Shown one piece after another: positions 29,796 through 39,417 of a stretch of DNA of 64,000 nt. The position numbers and the translations under genes are program-made. The notes beneath the pieces were generated by a model. The model was not told the origin of the DNA. It ran no database searches and saw nothing but the letters and a program-made list of their open reading frames with translations. Location: contig JAOSKR010000003.1 in the NCBI GenBank assembly GCA_027493545.1, positions 243,360 through 307,359 on the forward strand. The letters are read 5' to 3'. Within the stretch, counting starts at the first letter, position 1; each line of letters opens with the position of its first letter. The DNA comes from Roseovarius sp. (lineage in GTDB: Bacteria > Pseudomonadota > Alphaproteobacteria > Rhodobacterales > Rhodobacteraceae).

Positions 29796-31846
29796 ATGAC
29801 AGCGAATTCCATGCGGCGCCTCGGCCTCGGCGCCTTTTTCACCACTGCACTTCCCGCCCTGGCGCTGGCCGCCGAAGAGACGACTCCCCTCGATCCGATC
29901 ATGGTCAGGGGCGCCGCCTCCGCCGACGGCCCGATGTCGAGCGTGCTGGCGCCCGGCGATTTCAGCCCGATGCCGGCACAGGACGGCGGCGAACTCCTGC
30001 GCCAGGTGCCCGGCGTTACCTCCGGGCGGATGGGCGGCTACGGGCTCGAACTGGTAATCCGCGGCCAGCAGCAGAATCAGTTGAACGTGATCGACGCCGG
30101 CGCGTTCACCTATGGCGGCTGCCCCAACCGCATGGACCCGCCCGCGAGCACCGCCACCTTTTACCGCGCCGACCGGGTCGTGGTCGAAAAGGGGTATGCC
30201 AGCGTCACCGGCGGCCCCGGCGGCAGCGGCGGCACGGTGCGGCTGGAACGCGACACGCCCGATCTGGACACCGGCCGCGTGCTGAGCGGCTCGGTCTCGG
30301 GCGGGTATGGCGAGAACGGCGACGGGTACGACATGGCCGGGCGGTTCACGCTCGACCTCGGGCACGGCTTCTACCTGCGCGGCGGGGCCCAGCACAAATC
30401 CGCCGGCAACTACACGGACGGCTCGGGGCGCACCGTGCGCAGCGCGTTCGATCAGAACGCCGCCGGTGTCACGCTGGGCTATGCCGGGCGGAATTTCGAT
30501 CTCGCGATCGATACCGACTACACCCTGGTCGAGGATGCGCTCTATCCCGGCGCCGGCATGGATAGCCCCCTCGACGAGACCTATGTCTATCGCCTGCGCG
30601 GCGGCATCGACGTCGATGCCGGGTCACTGCAGCGGATCGAGGGCAGCTTCTATTTCAGTGGCGTCGATCATGTCATGGACAACTATTCGCTGCGGCCGGT
30701 GGGGATGATGGCGATGCGCACGCCGACCTCGTCGGACACCACCGGAGGCAAGATCGAGGCGCATCTGGGCTTTGGTGCCACGACGATGCGGGTTGGCGTC
30801 GACCGGCAATCAAACAACCGCCCGGCGGTGGCTTATGCCGGAATGCCCGGAATGATCCCGCAGCTGGAGGCCGAGAACCCGGCGCGGGCGCGGTTCATGC
30901 TGTGGCCCGATCTCACCATCGCGCAGACCGGCCTTTACGTCGAGGCCGATACCGAGCTTTCCGACCGTACCACGCTGCGGCTGGGTGCGCGCTATGACCG
31001 GGTCAAGGCCGAGGCCGGCGCGGCCAATGTCGCCCCCGCACTCGATGCCGGCAACACGCCCAATACCTATTACGCCATGCAATACGGCACCAACTTCAAC
31101 GCCCCCCGGACCGAGGACAACTTCGGCGGGCTGGCGCGGCTGGAATACACCGTCGCGCCGGGCACCGTGCTGATCGCGGGGCTGTCGCGCTCGGTGCGCA
31201 CGGCCGACGCCACCGAACGCGGCATTGCGCGGATGAACTGGGTCGGCGACCCCGACATCAAACCGGAAAAGCACCACCAGATCGACCTGGGCGTGGAGAT
31301 CGAGCGCAGCGCCTGGCATCTCGATGCCTCGGTCTTTGCCGACTGGGTCGATGATTTCATCCTGCGCGACCAGTTCAGCGTCGCCGGGGTGACAACCTAC
31401 CGCAACGTCTCGGCCCGGCTGGCCGGGATCGAGGTCTCGGGCGGCTGGCAGCGGGACGGCTGGGAAGTCACCGGCGACGCCACCTATACCTATGGCGAGA
31501 ACGAGACCGACAACCGCTCGCTGGCGCAGATCCCGCCGCTGCAGGGTGCGCTTGCGGTCAGCTATGGCCAGAATCGGTGGCGTGCGGGCGGGCGCGTGAA
31601 CTGGGCGCTCGAGCAGACCCGCATCGACCCCGCGCGCGACCCGGCACCACCTCGGGCTATGCCACGTTTGATCTTTTCGGCAGCTACGATATCACCCGGA
31701 CAGCGACGCTGTACGCCGGCATCGACAACCTGACCGACAAGACCTATGCCAATCACCTGAGCCGGGCGAACCTGTTCGACCCCACGGTGACGCAGGTCAA
31801 CGAACCAGGGAGGAGCTTTTATGTCACCATCGAAGCGAGCTTCTGA
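29796..31846 (+). CDS. TonB-dependent copper receptor of the OprC/NosA type (apparent one-base deletion)
   Basis: This is an outer-membrane receptor of about 683 aa. A signal peptide (LGAFFTTALPALALAAEE) precedes a plug domain with ELLRQVPGVTSGRMGGYGLE. The hallmark FTYGGCPNRMDPPASTATF is the conserved plug motif of copper receptors related to OprC and NosA, which take up copper for NosZ. Beta-barrel repeats follow, ending in the C-terminal GRSFYVTIEASF with terminal Phe. The frame breaks near 31643, where one G is missing; correction yields TTSGYATFDLFGSYDITR. The exbB start overlaps its 3' end. Confidence 0.88.
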
Positions 31847-32824
31847 GCGCTTCCGGGCACCTCACGGGCCGGGCCGCGCGGGCGGCCCTGGTCGGGGGCG
31901 GCGCTGGCGGTCCTGCCGGTGCTGCCCGGGGGCGGCATCGCCCAGACCACGCCGGAGGGTGCGGAGTTCGCACCCGCCGGACCGCCGGCCGCGTCCGAAC
32001 CGGCGCCGCAGATGCCGGTGCCCGCAACCGGGGCCGGGCAGGCGGGCGATCCGGTCACCGATCCGGCCGCCACGGCCGCACCCGCCGCCGCGCCGCCGGC
32101 GCCCGCCGGCCTGCAGGCCCGTGCATCCGCCGCGCAGTCGCGCGCGATGCATTTCCTGCGCCGCGGCGGACCGGCGATCTGGGCCATCGCGGCGGTGTCG
32201 GTGGCGGCGCTCGCGCTCATCCTGTGGAAGGTGTGGCGGCTGGCGCGGATGGGCGCCTGGACCGGCGGGCGCCGCGCGCGCGAGGCGGTGGCGCTCTGGC
32301 AGGAAGGCAACGAGGTGGCGGCGCTGGGCCGTCTGCAAGGGCGGCGCAGCTGCCGGGCCGCGCTGATTCGCGCCGCCATCGAGGCGCGGCGCGACCCCAC
32401 GCTCGACGACGCCGGCGCGCGCGCCGAGACCGAGCGTGTCGCCCGCCGCCTGCTGGCCGAGGCGCAGGACGGGCTGCGGGCGTTGGAACTGATTGCGACG
32501 ATCGCGCCGCTGATGGGGCTTCTGGGAACCGTGCTGGGGATGATTGCTGCCTTTCAGGCGCTGCAGGAGGCCGGCAGCCGCGCCGACCCGGCGCTTCTGG
32601 CCGGCGGCATCTGGGAGGCACTGCTGACCACCGCCGCCGGCATGGCGGTGGCGATTCCGGCCTCGATGGCGCTCAGCTGGTTCGAAAGCGTGGCCGACCG
32701 CCTGCGCCTGCAGATGGAGGACGCCGCCACCCGCATCTTTCTGCGCCCGGCCGGCGGCGCCCGTGCCGGCGTCCGGACCGCCCGCGCGACCGATACGGTC
32801 GCCGACCGGGTGGCGGCCGGTTAG
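31821..32824 (+). CDS. exbB: ExbB/TolQ family proton channel subunit (5' end disturbed by two probable insertions)
   Basis: ExbB forms the pentameric channel that uses the proton gradient to energise TonB. The clear frame from 31919 to 32824 has a Pro/Ala-rich periplasmic segment, a first helix PAIWAIAAVSVAALALI and the conserved pair LIATIAPLMGLLGTVLGMI and LLTTAAGMAVAIPASMAL. The likely start is the ATG at 31821, because GGGAGGAG lies five bases before it. Removing one G at 31855-31857 and one in the G5 run at 31894-31898 joins it to the main frame through a signal-like AALAVLPVLPGGG. This start is a reconstruction; the gene identity is firm. Confidence 0.8.
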
Positions 32825-32829
32825 CGGGG

Positions 32830-33213
32830 ATGTTCGCCTTCGGCACATCCCGGCGACGCCGTGCCCCCAGCCTGACGGCGATGATCGACGTGGTGTTCCT
32901 GCTGCTGGTCTTCTTCATGCTCGCCTCGCGTTTCGGGTCCGAGACGCATCTGCCGTTGGCGGCGGCCGCCCGGTTCGGGCAGACGGCCTATAGCGGGCCG
33001 CCGAGGCTGGTCGACATCCTGCCCGATGGCGTTCGCCTCAACGGCCAGGAGGTGGCGCCGGGGGCGCTTGCGGCGCGGCTGATGCAGCTCACCGATGCGC
33101 CCGGCGACACCATCATATTGCGCGCCCTGGACGGCGCCAGCGTGCAACGGCTCGTCGACGTGGTCGAGCCGCTGCGCGCCGCCGGCTTCACCGGGCTGGC
33201 GCTGGTGGAGTGA
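32830..33213 (+). CDS. exbD: ExbD (first copy, with the conserved membrane Asp)
   Basis: The 127-aa ExbD has one transmembrane helix, MIDVVFLLLVFFMLAS, with the essential proton-binding Asp at residue 20 (codon 32887-32889). A periplasmic domain follows with LVDILPDGVRLNGQ and a C-terminal LVDVVEPLRAAGFTGLALV. It lies five bases after exbB and five before the second exbD gene, so the genes form one operon with the copper receptor. Frame is intact. Confidence 0.9.
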   Translation: MFAFGTSRRRRAPSLTAMIDVVFLLLVFFMLASRFGSETHLPLAAAARFGQTAYSGPPRLVDILPDGVRLNGQEVAPGALAARLMQLTDAPGDTIILRALDGASVQRLVDVVEPLRAAGFTGLALVE

Positions 33214-33217
33214 GCGG

Positions 33218-33640
33218 ATGCGCCTGGCCCCTCTCCGCCACCGCCGCCGGTCCGAGAACATCGTGCCGATGATCAACGTGGTATTCCTGCTGCTGATCTT
33301 CTTTCTGATGACCGCCGAGATCGCGCCGCCCGATCCGGTGGACGTGGCGCCGCCCTCGGCGGCGGAGGGTGAGGCGGGACGCGCCGAGGACCGGCCCACG
33401 CTCTACCTTGCCGCCGACGGCACCCCGGCCTTTGAAGAGGCGCGCGGCACCGATGCTGTTCTGTCGGCGCTGACGGCGGCGGCGCAGGCGGCTTGTGCGG
33501 CGGGATGCCCTGAAGGCGTCCGCCCGGCGCTGGTGCTGCGCGCCGATGCCGGCCTGCCGGCGGCGCGGCTGGCGGCGCTGATGCCGCGCCTGGCCGAGGC
33601 CGGCTTTGCCGAGATCAGCCTGGTGACGGTGCCGAGATGA
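33218..33640 (+). CDS. ExbD (second copy, Asn in place of the membrane Asp)
   Basis: The 140-aa protein is clearly ExbD-like: basic N-terminus, helix MINVVFLLLIFFLMTA, and a periplasmic domain ending LAEAGFAEISLVTV. At residue 20 the codon is AAC (33275-33277), giving Asn at exactly the position of the Asp that is essential in ExbD and present in the preceding copy. The rest of the helix is well conserved, so this is not decay. It may pair with the first ExbD in the ExbB channel as a non-protonatable partner. The stop overlaps the tonB start by four bases. Confidence 0.85.
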   Translation: MRLAPLRHRRRSENIVPMINVVFLLLIFFLMTAEIAPPDPVDVAPPSAAEGEAGRAEDRPTLYLAADGTPAFEEARGTDAVLSALTAAAQAACAAGCPEGVRPALVLRADAGLPAARLAALMPRLAEAGFAEISLVTVPR

Positions 33641-34698
33641 GACGGGTGGCGGAACTTGCCGTTTTCGCCGTGCTGGCGGCGGGGCTGCATCTGGCGGCGG
33701 CGGGGTTCGCACCGGCGCCGGCGGGGATCGAGGCCGCCGGCCAGTCGGGCGAGGCGCTGAGCACGCTTCAGGCCTCCGACGCGCGGCTGGCGGCGCTGGT
33801 GGAGCGCTGGGAGACCGCGCCCGAGGAGGCACCCGCACCCCGGCGCCCGTCCGAGACGCCCGCGCCCGAGGCGCTGCCCGATCTGCCCGAGCGTACCGCG
33901 CGCCCTGAGCAGGTGCCAAGCCCGCCCCGCCCGGAGCTGGCGCCGCCGCGCGCCGACAGCCCGCCCGACGCCGCGATAACCGCATTGCCGCTGCCGCTGC
34001 CGGCGCCACCGCCGCTGTTGCAGGCCGATGTCGCGCTGCCGGCCAGCCCCGATGCCGCGCGCGATCCGGCCGCCACGCTTGCCGTCGCCGACCGTCCGCC
34101 CGACCGCCAGCCCGGGCGCGCCGACCCGATGCCGCCGCCCATGCCTGCGCCCGCCGCGCCGCCCGCCGCGGTGCCGCCTCCGCCCCCGGCTGCAAAGCCG
34201 ATACCAGAGCCGGCGCCCGAGCCACGTGCCGAGCCGCCCGCCCTCCGCCCGCCGCCGAGGCCGCCCGCGCCGAGGTCCAGGCCACCCCGCTGCCCAGCCG
34301 CAGGGCCAAGCGGGGCAAAGCGCCGCCGAGCGCGCGCGGCGGGCGGGGGGCCAGAACGCGGCGCTGCCGCGCGCCCGGCACGGGCCGCGACGCTCAGCTC
34401 GGGCGAGCGCAGCAGCCGGCTGGCCCGGTGGGGGGCCGAGTTGCGCCGCCGCGTCGAGGCCCGCAAGCGCTATCCGCGCGACGCCGGCCGCGCCAGCGGT
34501 GCCGTCACGGTGCGCCTGACCGTGGCCCGTGACGGGCGGCTGATGGCGGCAGCGGTGGCCAGGAGTTCGGGCCATGGCGGGCTTGACCGCGCGGCGCTCG
34601 GCGCGGTGCGCGCCGCGGGCCGGTTCCCGGCGGCGCCCGAGGGGCTCGATGAGCCCAGCTACACCTTCACCCTGCCGATGCGCTTTTCCCCCCGCTGA
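33637..34698 (+). CDS. tonB: TonB energy transducer
   Basis: The 353-aa protein has an N-terminal membrane anchor (LAVFAVLAAGLHLAAAGFAP), a very long Pro/Glu/Arg-rich periplasmic spacer (residues ~50-240) and a C-terminal TonB domain. The C-terminal domain includes RVEARKRYPRDAGRASGAVT, RSSGHGGLDRAALGAV and a final YTFTLPMRFSPR. Around 34250-34390 the spacer reads as dense Arg/Pro in this frame and more like a normal spacer in the next, so a compensating pair of indels is possible. It closes the receptor-exbB-exbD-exbD-tonB operon. The ATG at 33637 overlaps the exbD stop. Confidence 0.85.
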   Translation: MRRVAELAVFAVLAAGLHLAAAGFAPAPAGIEAAGQSGEALSTLQASDARLAALVERWETAPEEAPAPRRPSETPAPEALPDLPERTARPEQVPSPPRPELAPPRADSPPDAAITALPLPLPAPPPLLQADVALPASPDAARDPAATLAVADRPPDRQPGRADPMPPPMPAPAAPPAAVPPPPPAAKPIPEPAPEPRAEPPALRPPPRPPAPRSRPPRCPAAGPSGAKRRRARAAGGGPERGAAARPARAATLSSGERSSRLARWGAELRRRVEARKRYPRDAGRASGAVTVRLTVARDGRLMAAAVARSSGHGGLDRAALGAVRAAGRFPAAPEGLDEPSYTFTLPMRFSPR

Positions 34699-34776
34699 GA
34701 GGGGCCGCGACTTGCCCCCGCCGCGGGATTGGCGCAACCTCGCCCCCGACCCGATATCGAAAGGATCCCTCGTCCG

Positions 34777-35705
34777 ATGCCCGCCGCACACCCGTCCGCC
34801 CCGGCCGCGCCGCGTTTCAGCGGCGTGATCGCGCCCATCCTGACCCCCTTCGGCGACGATCTCTCGGTCGCGTTCGACCTTTGGGAGGCACACGCCGCGG
34901 GCTGTCTGACCGGGGGTGTGCATTATCTCTCGCCGTTCGGCACCACCGGTGAGGCGCTCAGCCTTTCGGTGCGCGAACGCATGGACGCGATCGAGCGCCT
35001 GACCGCTTCGGGCGCCATCCCGCCGGATCGGCTGATGCCCGGTACCGGCCTCTGTTCTCTGGAAGAAACGCGCACGCTTTCCCGTCATGCGGTCGATCTC
35101 GGTTGTGCCGCGGTGATGGTTCTGCCGCCGTTTTTCCATGTCACGGCGGGCGACGAGGGGCTTTACCGGTATTTCAGCCGGCTGATCGAGGCGGTGGCCA
35201 GTGACGCGCTGCGCATCTGCCTCTATCACATCCCGCAGATGGCCGGGATCGGCATATCCCCGGCGCTGGCGGCCCGGCTCAACGCTGCCTTTCCCGAGAC
35301 CGTCGTGGCCTACAAGGACAGTTCCGGCGATTGGGACAACACCCGGGCGGTGATCGCGGCAGCGCCCCGGATTTCGGTCTTTCCCGGGTCGGAGGTCTTT
35401 CTGGTCGATGCGCTGCGGTCGGGGGCGCCGGCTGCATCTCGGCCACCTGCAATTCCAATGCGGCGGCGATCCGGGCGGTCCATGACCTGGCGGCGGCGGG
35501 TGATTTTGCCGCTGCCGAGGCGGCGCTGCAGCCGGTGATCGCGCATCGCCGCGCCGCCGAGCGCGCCGGGCTCATTCCGGGGCTGAAATCGCTCAAGGCG
35601 CACCGGACGGGTGACATGCGCTGGCTGAACCTGCGTCCTCCGCTCATGGATGCCGATCCCGCACCGGGGGCGGAGCTCGCCGCCACGACCGGTGAGGCGG
35701 GCTAG
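34777..35705 (+). CDS. Dihydrodipicolinate synthase (DapA) family aldolase/lyase of unknown substrate (apparent one-base deletion)
   Basis: This TIM-barrel lyase has the family motif SPFGTTGEALSLSVRER, LCLYHIP-type tyrosine block (LYHIPQMAGIG) and the Schiff-base Lys in VVAYKDSSGDWDN. The Tyr and Lys of the catalytic set are both present. It is probably not the biosynthetic DapA, since the substrate loops differ, but the substrate cannot be named. The frame breaks in the G5 run at 35421-35425; adding one G gives AGCISATCNSNAAAIRAV and about 309 aa. It follows tonB by 78 bases and overlaps the end of the convergent rpiR-type gene by four bases. Confidence 0.8.
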
Positions 35706-36556
35706 CTGAACTTGCGGAAAAGCCGCGTCTGGTCGAAGGCGGCCTCCAGTTCGGCGGTACGCTTCTGCACCGAATCCCAGCTTGCCTCCTGCACCGCCGC
35801 GATGGCGCATTCGATCAGCAGGATCAGCGACTGCGCCGAATCCCAGGCCGACGGCACGGTGACCCGGGCGCCGAAGCTGAGTTGCGCGAATCGGTGAATG
35901 GGCGAGCGCCACTGATCGGTGAAGAGCGCCACCACCGCGCCGCGGTCGCGCGCCATCTGCGCCATCAGCAGGGTATCGTTCTGGTAGCGGCGGATGTCGA
36001 AGACGATCAGCAGGTCGTGCTTGCGGATGTCGAGCAGATCGTGCGTCCACGACGCCGAGGTGGGCAGCAGGCGGACATCGGCGCGGATCATCTGCAGGTG
36101 CAGATAGAAGTATTGCGCCAGCGCATGGGTCAACCTGCCCCCGGCCACGAAGATCCGGCGGCGGGGATTGGCGAGCAGCCGGCACAACCGGTCGAACGCC
36201 TTGATGTCGAGCTGATCAAGCGTCGCGCGCTGGTTGTCCAGCGTTGCCTGGGCAAAGCGGTTGACGATGTGTTGCCGCGGCAGGTCGCTCTGCCAGGCGG
36301 CGCGCTTGGTGATCGGGTTCGAGATCACCTCGCCAAGTTCCCGGCGCAGGCAGGCCTGAAAGTCGGGGAACCCCTTGAAGCCCAGCTTGCGCACCATGCG
36401 CAGCACCGTGGGGGTCGACACCCCGGCCTTTTCGGCGATCTCGGTGATGCTGCCCAGCCCCGAGACCGGGTAGTCACCCAGAATCGTGTCGGCCAGCCGG
36501 ATCTCCGATCTGGTCATGGACTTGAGACTGGTTTGTATCTTTTCGGCTATCGACAT
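35702..36556 (-). CDS. RpiR family transcriptional regulator (HTH plus SIS domain)
   Basis: This 284-aa regulator has an N-terminal RpiR helix-turn-helix (ITEIAEKAGVSTPTVLRMVR, residues ~37-57) and a C-terminal SIS-like domain containing RRIFVAGGRLTHALA and DLLIVFDIRRYQND. SIS domains usually bind phosphorylated sugars but many RpiR proteins sense other metabolites. It is transcribed away from the amidohydrolase/TRAP operon with about 120 bases between them, so it is the probable local regulator. The start at 36556 gives the usual MSIAEKIQTSLKSMTRSE. Confidence 0.9.
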   Translation of the reverse strand: MSIAEKIQTSLKSMTRSEIRLADTILGDYPVSGLGSITEIAEKAGVSTPTVLRMVRKLGFKGFPDFQACLRRELGEVISNPITKRAAWQSDLPRQHIVNRFAQATLDNQRATLDQLDIKAFDRLCRLLANPRRRIFVAGGRLTHALAQYFYLHLQMIRADVRLLPTSASWTHDLLDIRKHDLLIVFDIRRYQNDTLLMAQMARDRGAVVALFTDQWRSPIHRFAQLSFGARVTVPSAWDSAQSLILLIECAIAAVQEASWDSVQKRTAELEAAFDQTRLFRKFS

Positions 36557-36675
36557 GGTTTGCCCGGCACCGGGACGGGCTGCAATGTAAAATATATTAC
36601 AAGACCGCAGATCGCGAAGGTTTTATTTCAGGAACATTCTTGACAGGTGCTTTTCTTGCCGGAATGGTCTGGTGC

Positions 36676-37451
36676 ATGACAACACCGCCAGAGAGTTCCG
36701 TTTTCGGCCCGGCCGTCGAGGAGCTTCCCGCGCCAGAGGGGGCGTCCTGCCTTCTGGTCTGCGAACACGCCTCGAACCGGGTGCCGGACGCACTGGACGG
36801 ACTCGGGCTCGACGCCGCCACGCGGCAAAGCCATGTCGCCTCGGATCCGGGCGCGCTGGGTGTGGCCCGGGCATTGGCGCCGCTCCGGGGCGGGGCTGGT
36901 GCATGGGGCGGTCTCGCGGCTGGTCTACGACTGCAACCGCCCGCCCGAGGCCGCCGATGCCATCCCCGAGGTGAGCGAAATCCACGTCATCCCCGGCAAT
37001 CGCGACCTCTCGGCCGAGGCGAGGGCGGAACGGGTGGCGGAGATCCACGAGCCCTTCCGCCGCACGCTCGCGGCGCGGATCGCCGCCGGGCGGCCGCATT
37101 TGCGCCTGCTGGTGACGGTGCACAGTTTCACGCCGGTCTATCGCGGCGTTGCACGCGCGGTCGAGATCGGCATCCTGCACGGGCGCGACGCTGCGATGGC
37201 GCGCGCGATGATGGCCGAAAAGCCCGCCGATCTGCCCTGGCTCGTGCGCCTCAACGAGCCCTACAGCGCCGCCGACGGCGTGGCCCACACGCTCGATCTG
37301 CACGGCGCGGACAACGGGCTGGCTTCGGTGATGATCGAAATCCGCAACGACCTGATCCCGACCCCCCGAGCGCCAGCAGGCGATGGCGGAGGTGCTGGCG
37401 CCGTGGATCGGACGGGCTGCGAAGCGATACGCACGGGAGCACGCGGCATGA
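36676..37451 (+). CDS. N-formylglutamate amidohydrolase family protein (two apparent one-base insertions)
   Basis: The family hydrolyses N-acyl glutamates such as N-formylglutamate. Motifs are CLLVCEHASNRVPDAL near the N-terminus, VTVHSFTPVYRG and VRLNEPYSAADGVAHTLDLHG, with the zinc-type His and Glu residues. The gene is readable in three frames. An extra base in CTCCGGGG near 36885 and an extra C in the C6 run at 37362-37367 account for it; corrected length is about 257 aa. The restored stop overlaps the ATG of the TRAP small permease (ATGA at 37448), which confirms operon structure. Here it may act on a gamma-glutamyl derivative made by the downstream ligase (inference). Confidence 0.85.
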
Positions 37452-38044
37452 TCCGTGCGCTCTTGGCCTATGTCCGGGTGATCGATGCGATCAACCGCTT
37501 CATCGGGCGGATCGTCATGTACCTGATTTTCGTGATGATCGCCGTGCTGATGTGGTCGACCAGTTCCAAGGTCCTGATGACGCCGGCGAACTGGACGCTT
37601 GAGACGGCGCAATTCCTGCTGGTCGCCTATTACGTCCTCGGCGGCCCCTATTCGATCCAGCTCGGCTCGAACGTTCGGATGGATCTCTTCTATGGCGATT
37701 GGCGGCCGCAGACAAAGGCGTGGGTCGATGCCTTCACGGTGCTCTTCCTGCTCTTCTATCTTGGCGTGCTGCTTTATGGGGGGCTCGCCTCCTTCGCCTA
37801 TTCGCTCGGCTATTTCGGCGACGCGCCGATGCATTTCTTCGCCTCGCTGATCTGGACCGCCGTGACCGAGGGTCCGGGCGCCGCCAGGGAATCGCTGGGC
37901 TTTCTCGAGCGCAGCCCCACCGCCTGGCGGCCGCTGATGTGGCCGGTCAAGCTGATCACGTGCCTGGGTGTCTTCCTGATGATCCTGCAGGTGCTGGCCG
38001 AGCTCTGCCGCGATATCGGTCGTATCAAGGGGGTGATCGACTGA
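37448..38044 (+). CDS. TRAP transporter small permease (DctQ type)
   Basis: The 198-aa protein has four hydrophobic helices, starting with FIGRIVMYLIFVMIAVLMW and ending with LITCLGVFLMILQVLAEL. The central NVRMDLFYGDW matches the DctQ loop. It pairs with the following DctM-type permease, whose ATG shares a base with this stop. Its ATG at 37448 overlaps the amidohydrolase stop. Confidence 0.92.
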   Translation: MIRALLAYVRVIDAINRFIGRIVMYLIFVMIAVLMWSTSSKVLMTPANWTLETAQFLLVAYYVLGGPYSIQLGSNVRMDLFYGDWRPQTKAWVDAFTVLFLLFYLGVLLYGGLASFAYSLGYFGDAPMHFFASLIWTAVTEGPGAARESLGFLERSPTAWRPLMWPVKLITCLGVFLMILQVLAELCRDIGRIKGVID

Positions 38045-39369
38045 TGTCCCACGACATGATCGCCCTCACCATGTTCAGCACGATGATGCTGATGCTGATG
38101 ACCGGACAGCGGGTGTTCGGCGCGATCGGCTTCGTCGCCTCCGTGGCCGGGATCTTGCTGTGGGGCGTCGGCGGCGAGGCCATTCCCTTTTCGGCGGCGA
38201 TGAAGCTGATGAAATGGTATCCGCTGCTGACGCTGCCGATGTTCGTCTTCATGGGCTACGTGATGTCGGAATCGCGCATCGCCGACGATCTCTACAGGAT
38301 GTTCCATGTCTGGATGGGGCCGGTGCGCGGCGGGCTGGCCATCGGAACCATCGCCCTGATGGTTCTGATTTCGGCGATGAACGGGCTTTCGGTCGCGGGC
38401 ATGGCGATCGGCGCCACCATCGCGCTGCCCGAGCTTCTGCGGCGCGGCTACGACAAGATCATGGTGACCGGCGTGATCCAGGCCGGATCGAGCCTCGGGA
38501 TCCTCGTGCCGCCCTCGGTGGTGCTGGTGCTCTATGCGATGATCGCGCGCCAGCCGGTGGGGCAGCTGTGGCTGGCGGGCGTGTTTCCGGGGCTGATGAT
38601 GGCCGGGCTCTTCGCCCTCTACATCTGGCTGCGCTGCCTCGTGCAGCCGGAGCTTGGGCCGGCGATGGACCGCGCCGAGCGCGAACAGTACACGATGGCC
38701 GAGAAGCTCCGCCTGCTGCGCGCCGGCATCCTGCCGATCATCATCTTCCTCGTGATGATGGTGCCCTTCGTCAAGGGCTGGACCTCGCTGGTGGAAAGCT
38801 CGGCGGTCGGCGCCCTGGCCTCGTTTACGGCCGCCGTCCTCAAGGGGCGGATGACCCGCGAGGTCTTCGAGGTCTCGGTGCGCCAGACCCTGGGGATCAG
38901 CTGCATGTTCATGTGGATCATCCTCGCGGCCATGGCCTTCGGGGCGATCTTCGACGGGCTGGGCGCGGTGAAGGCCATCGAGAACCTCTTTACCGAAAAG
39001 CTGGGCCTGTCGCCCTGGGTGATCCTGATCCTCATGCAGCTCAGCTTCCTGGTGATGGGCACTTTCCTCGACGACACCGCGATGCTGGTGATCGTCGCAC
39101 CACTTTATGTGCCGTTGGTGGGCGAATTGGGTTTCGATCTGATATGGTATGGGGTGCTCTACACGATCACGACTCAGATCGCCTACATGACACCGCCTTT
39201 CGGCTATAACCTGTTTCTGATGCGCGCAATGGCCCCGCCCCAAATCAGCATGCGTGACATCTACCGCTCGATCATCCCGTTCGTGGCGGTCATGATCCTC
39301 GCCCTGGCGATCGTTATGGCCTTCCCCGGCGTCGCCATGTGGCTGCCGAACCATATCTACGGAAAATAA
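38044..39369 (+). CDS. TRAP transporter large permease (DctM type)
   Basis: The 441-aa integral membrane protein has about twelve helices and DctM hallmarks such as LPMFVFMGYVMSESRIADDLY, GSSLGILVPPSVVLVLYAM and YMTPPFGYNLFLMRAM (each partly conserved). It would form the sodium-coupled translocation unit with the small permease. Frame is intact. The binding-protein gene follows after 48 bases. Confidence 0.93.
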   Translation: MSHDMIALTMFSTMMLMLMTGQRVFGAIGFVASVAGILLWGVGGEAIPFSAAMKLMKWYPLLTLPMFVFMGYVMSESRIADDLYRMFHVWMGPVRGGLAIGTIALMVLISAMNGLSVAGMAIGATIALPELLRRGYDKIMVTGVIQAGSSLGILVPPSVVLVLYAMIARQPVGQLWLAGVFPGLMMAGLFALYIWLRCLVQPELGPAMDRAEREQYTMAEKLRLLRAGILPIIIFLVMMVPFVKGWTSLVESSAVGALASFTAAVLKGRMTREVFEVSVRQTLGISCMFMWIILAAMAFGAIFDGLGAVKAIENLFTEKLGLSPWVILILMQLSFLVMGTFLDDTAMLVIVAPLYVPLVGELGFDLIWYGVLYTITTQIAYMTPPFGYNLFLMRAMAPPQISMRDIYRSIIPFVAVMILALAIVMAFPGVAMWLPNHIYGK

Positions 39370-39417
39370 CCAGAAGAGTGCCGTAAGGGCCCGATCAGCC
39401 GAAAAAGGAGAAAGACA

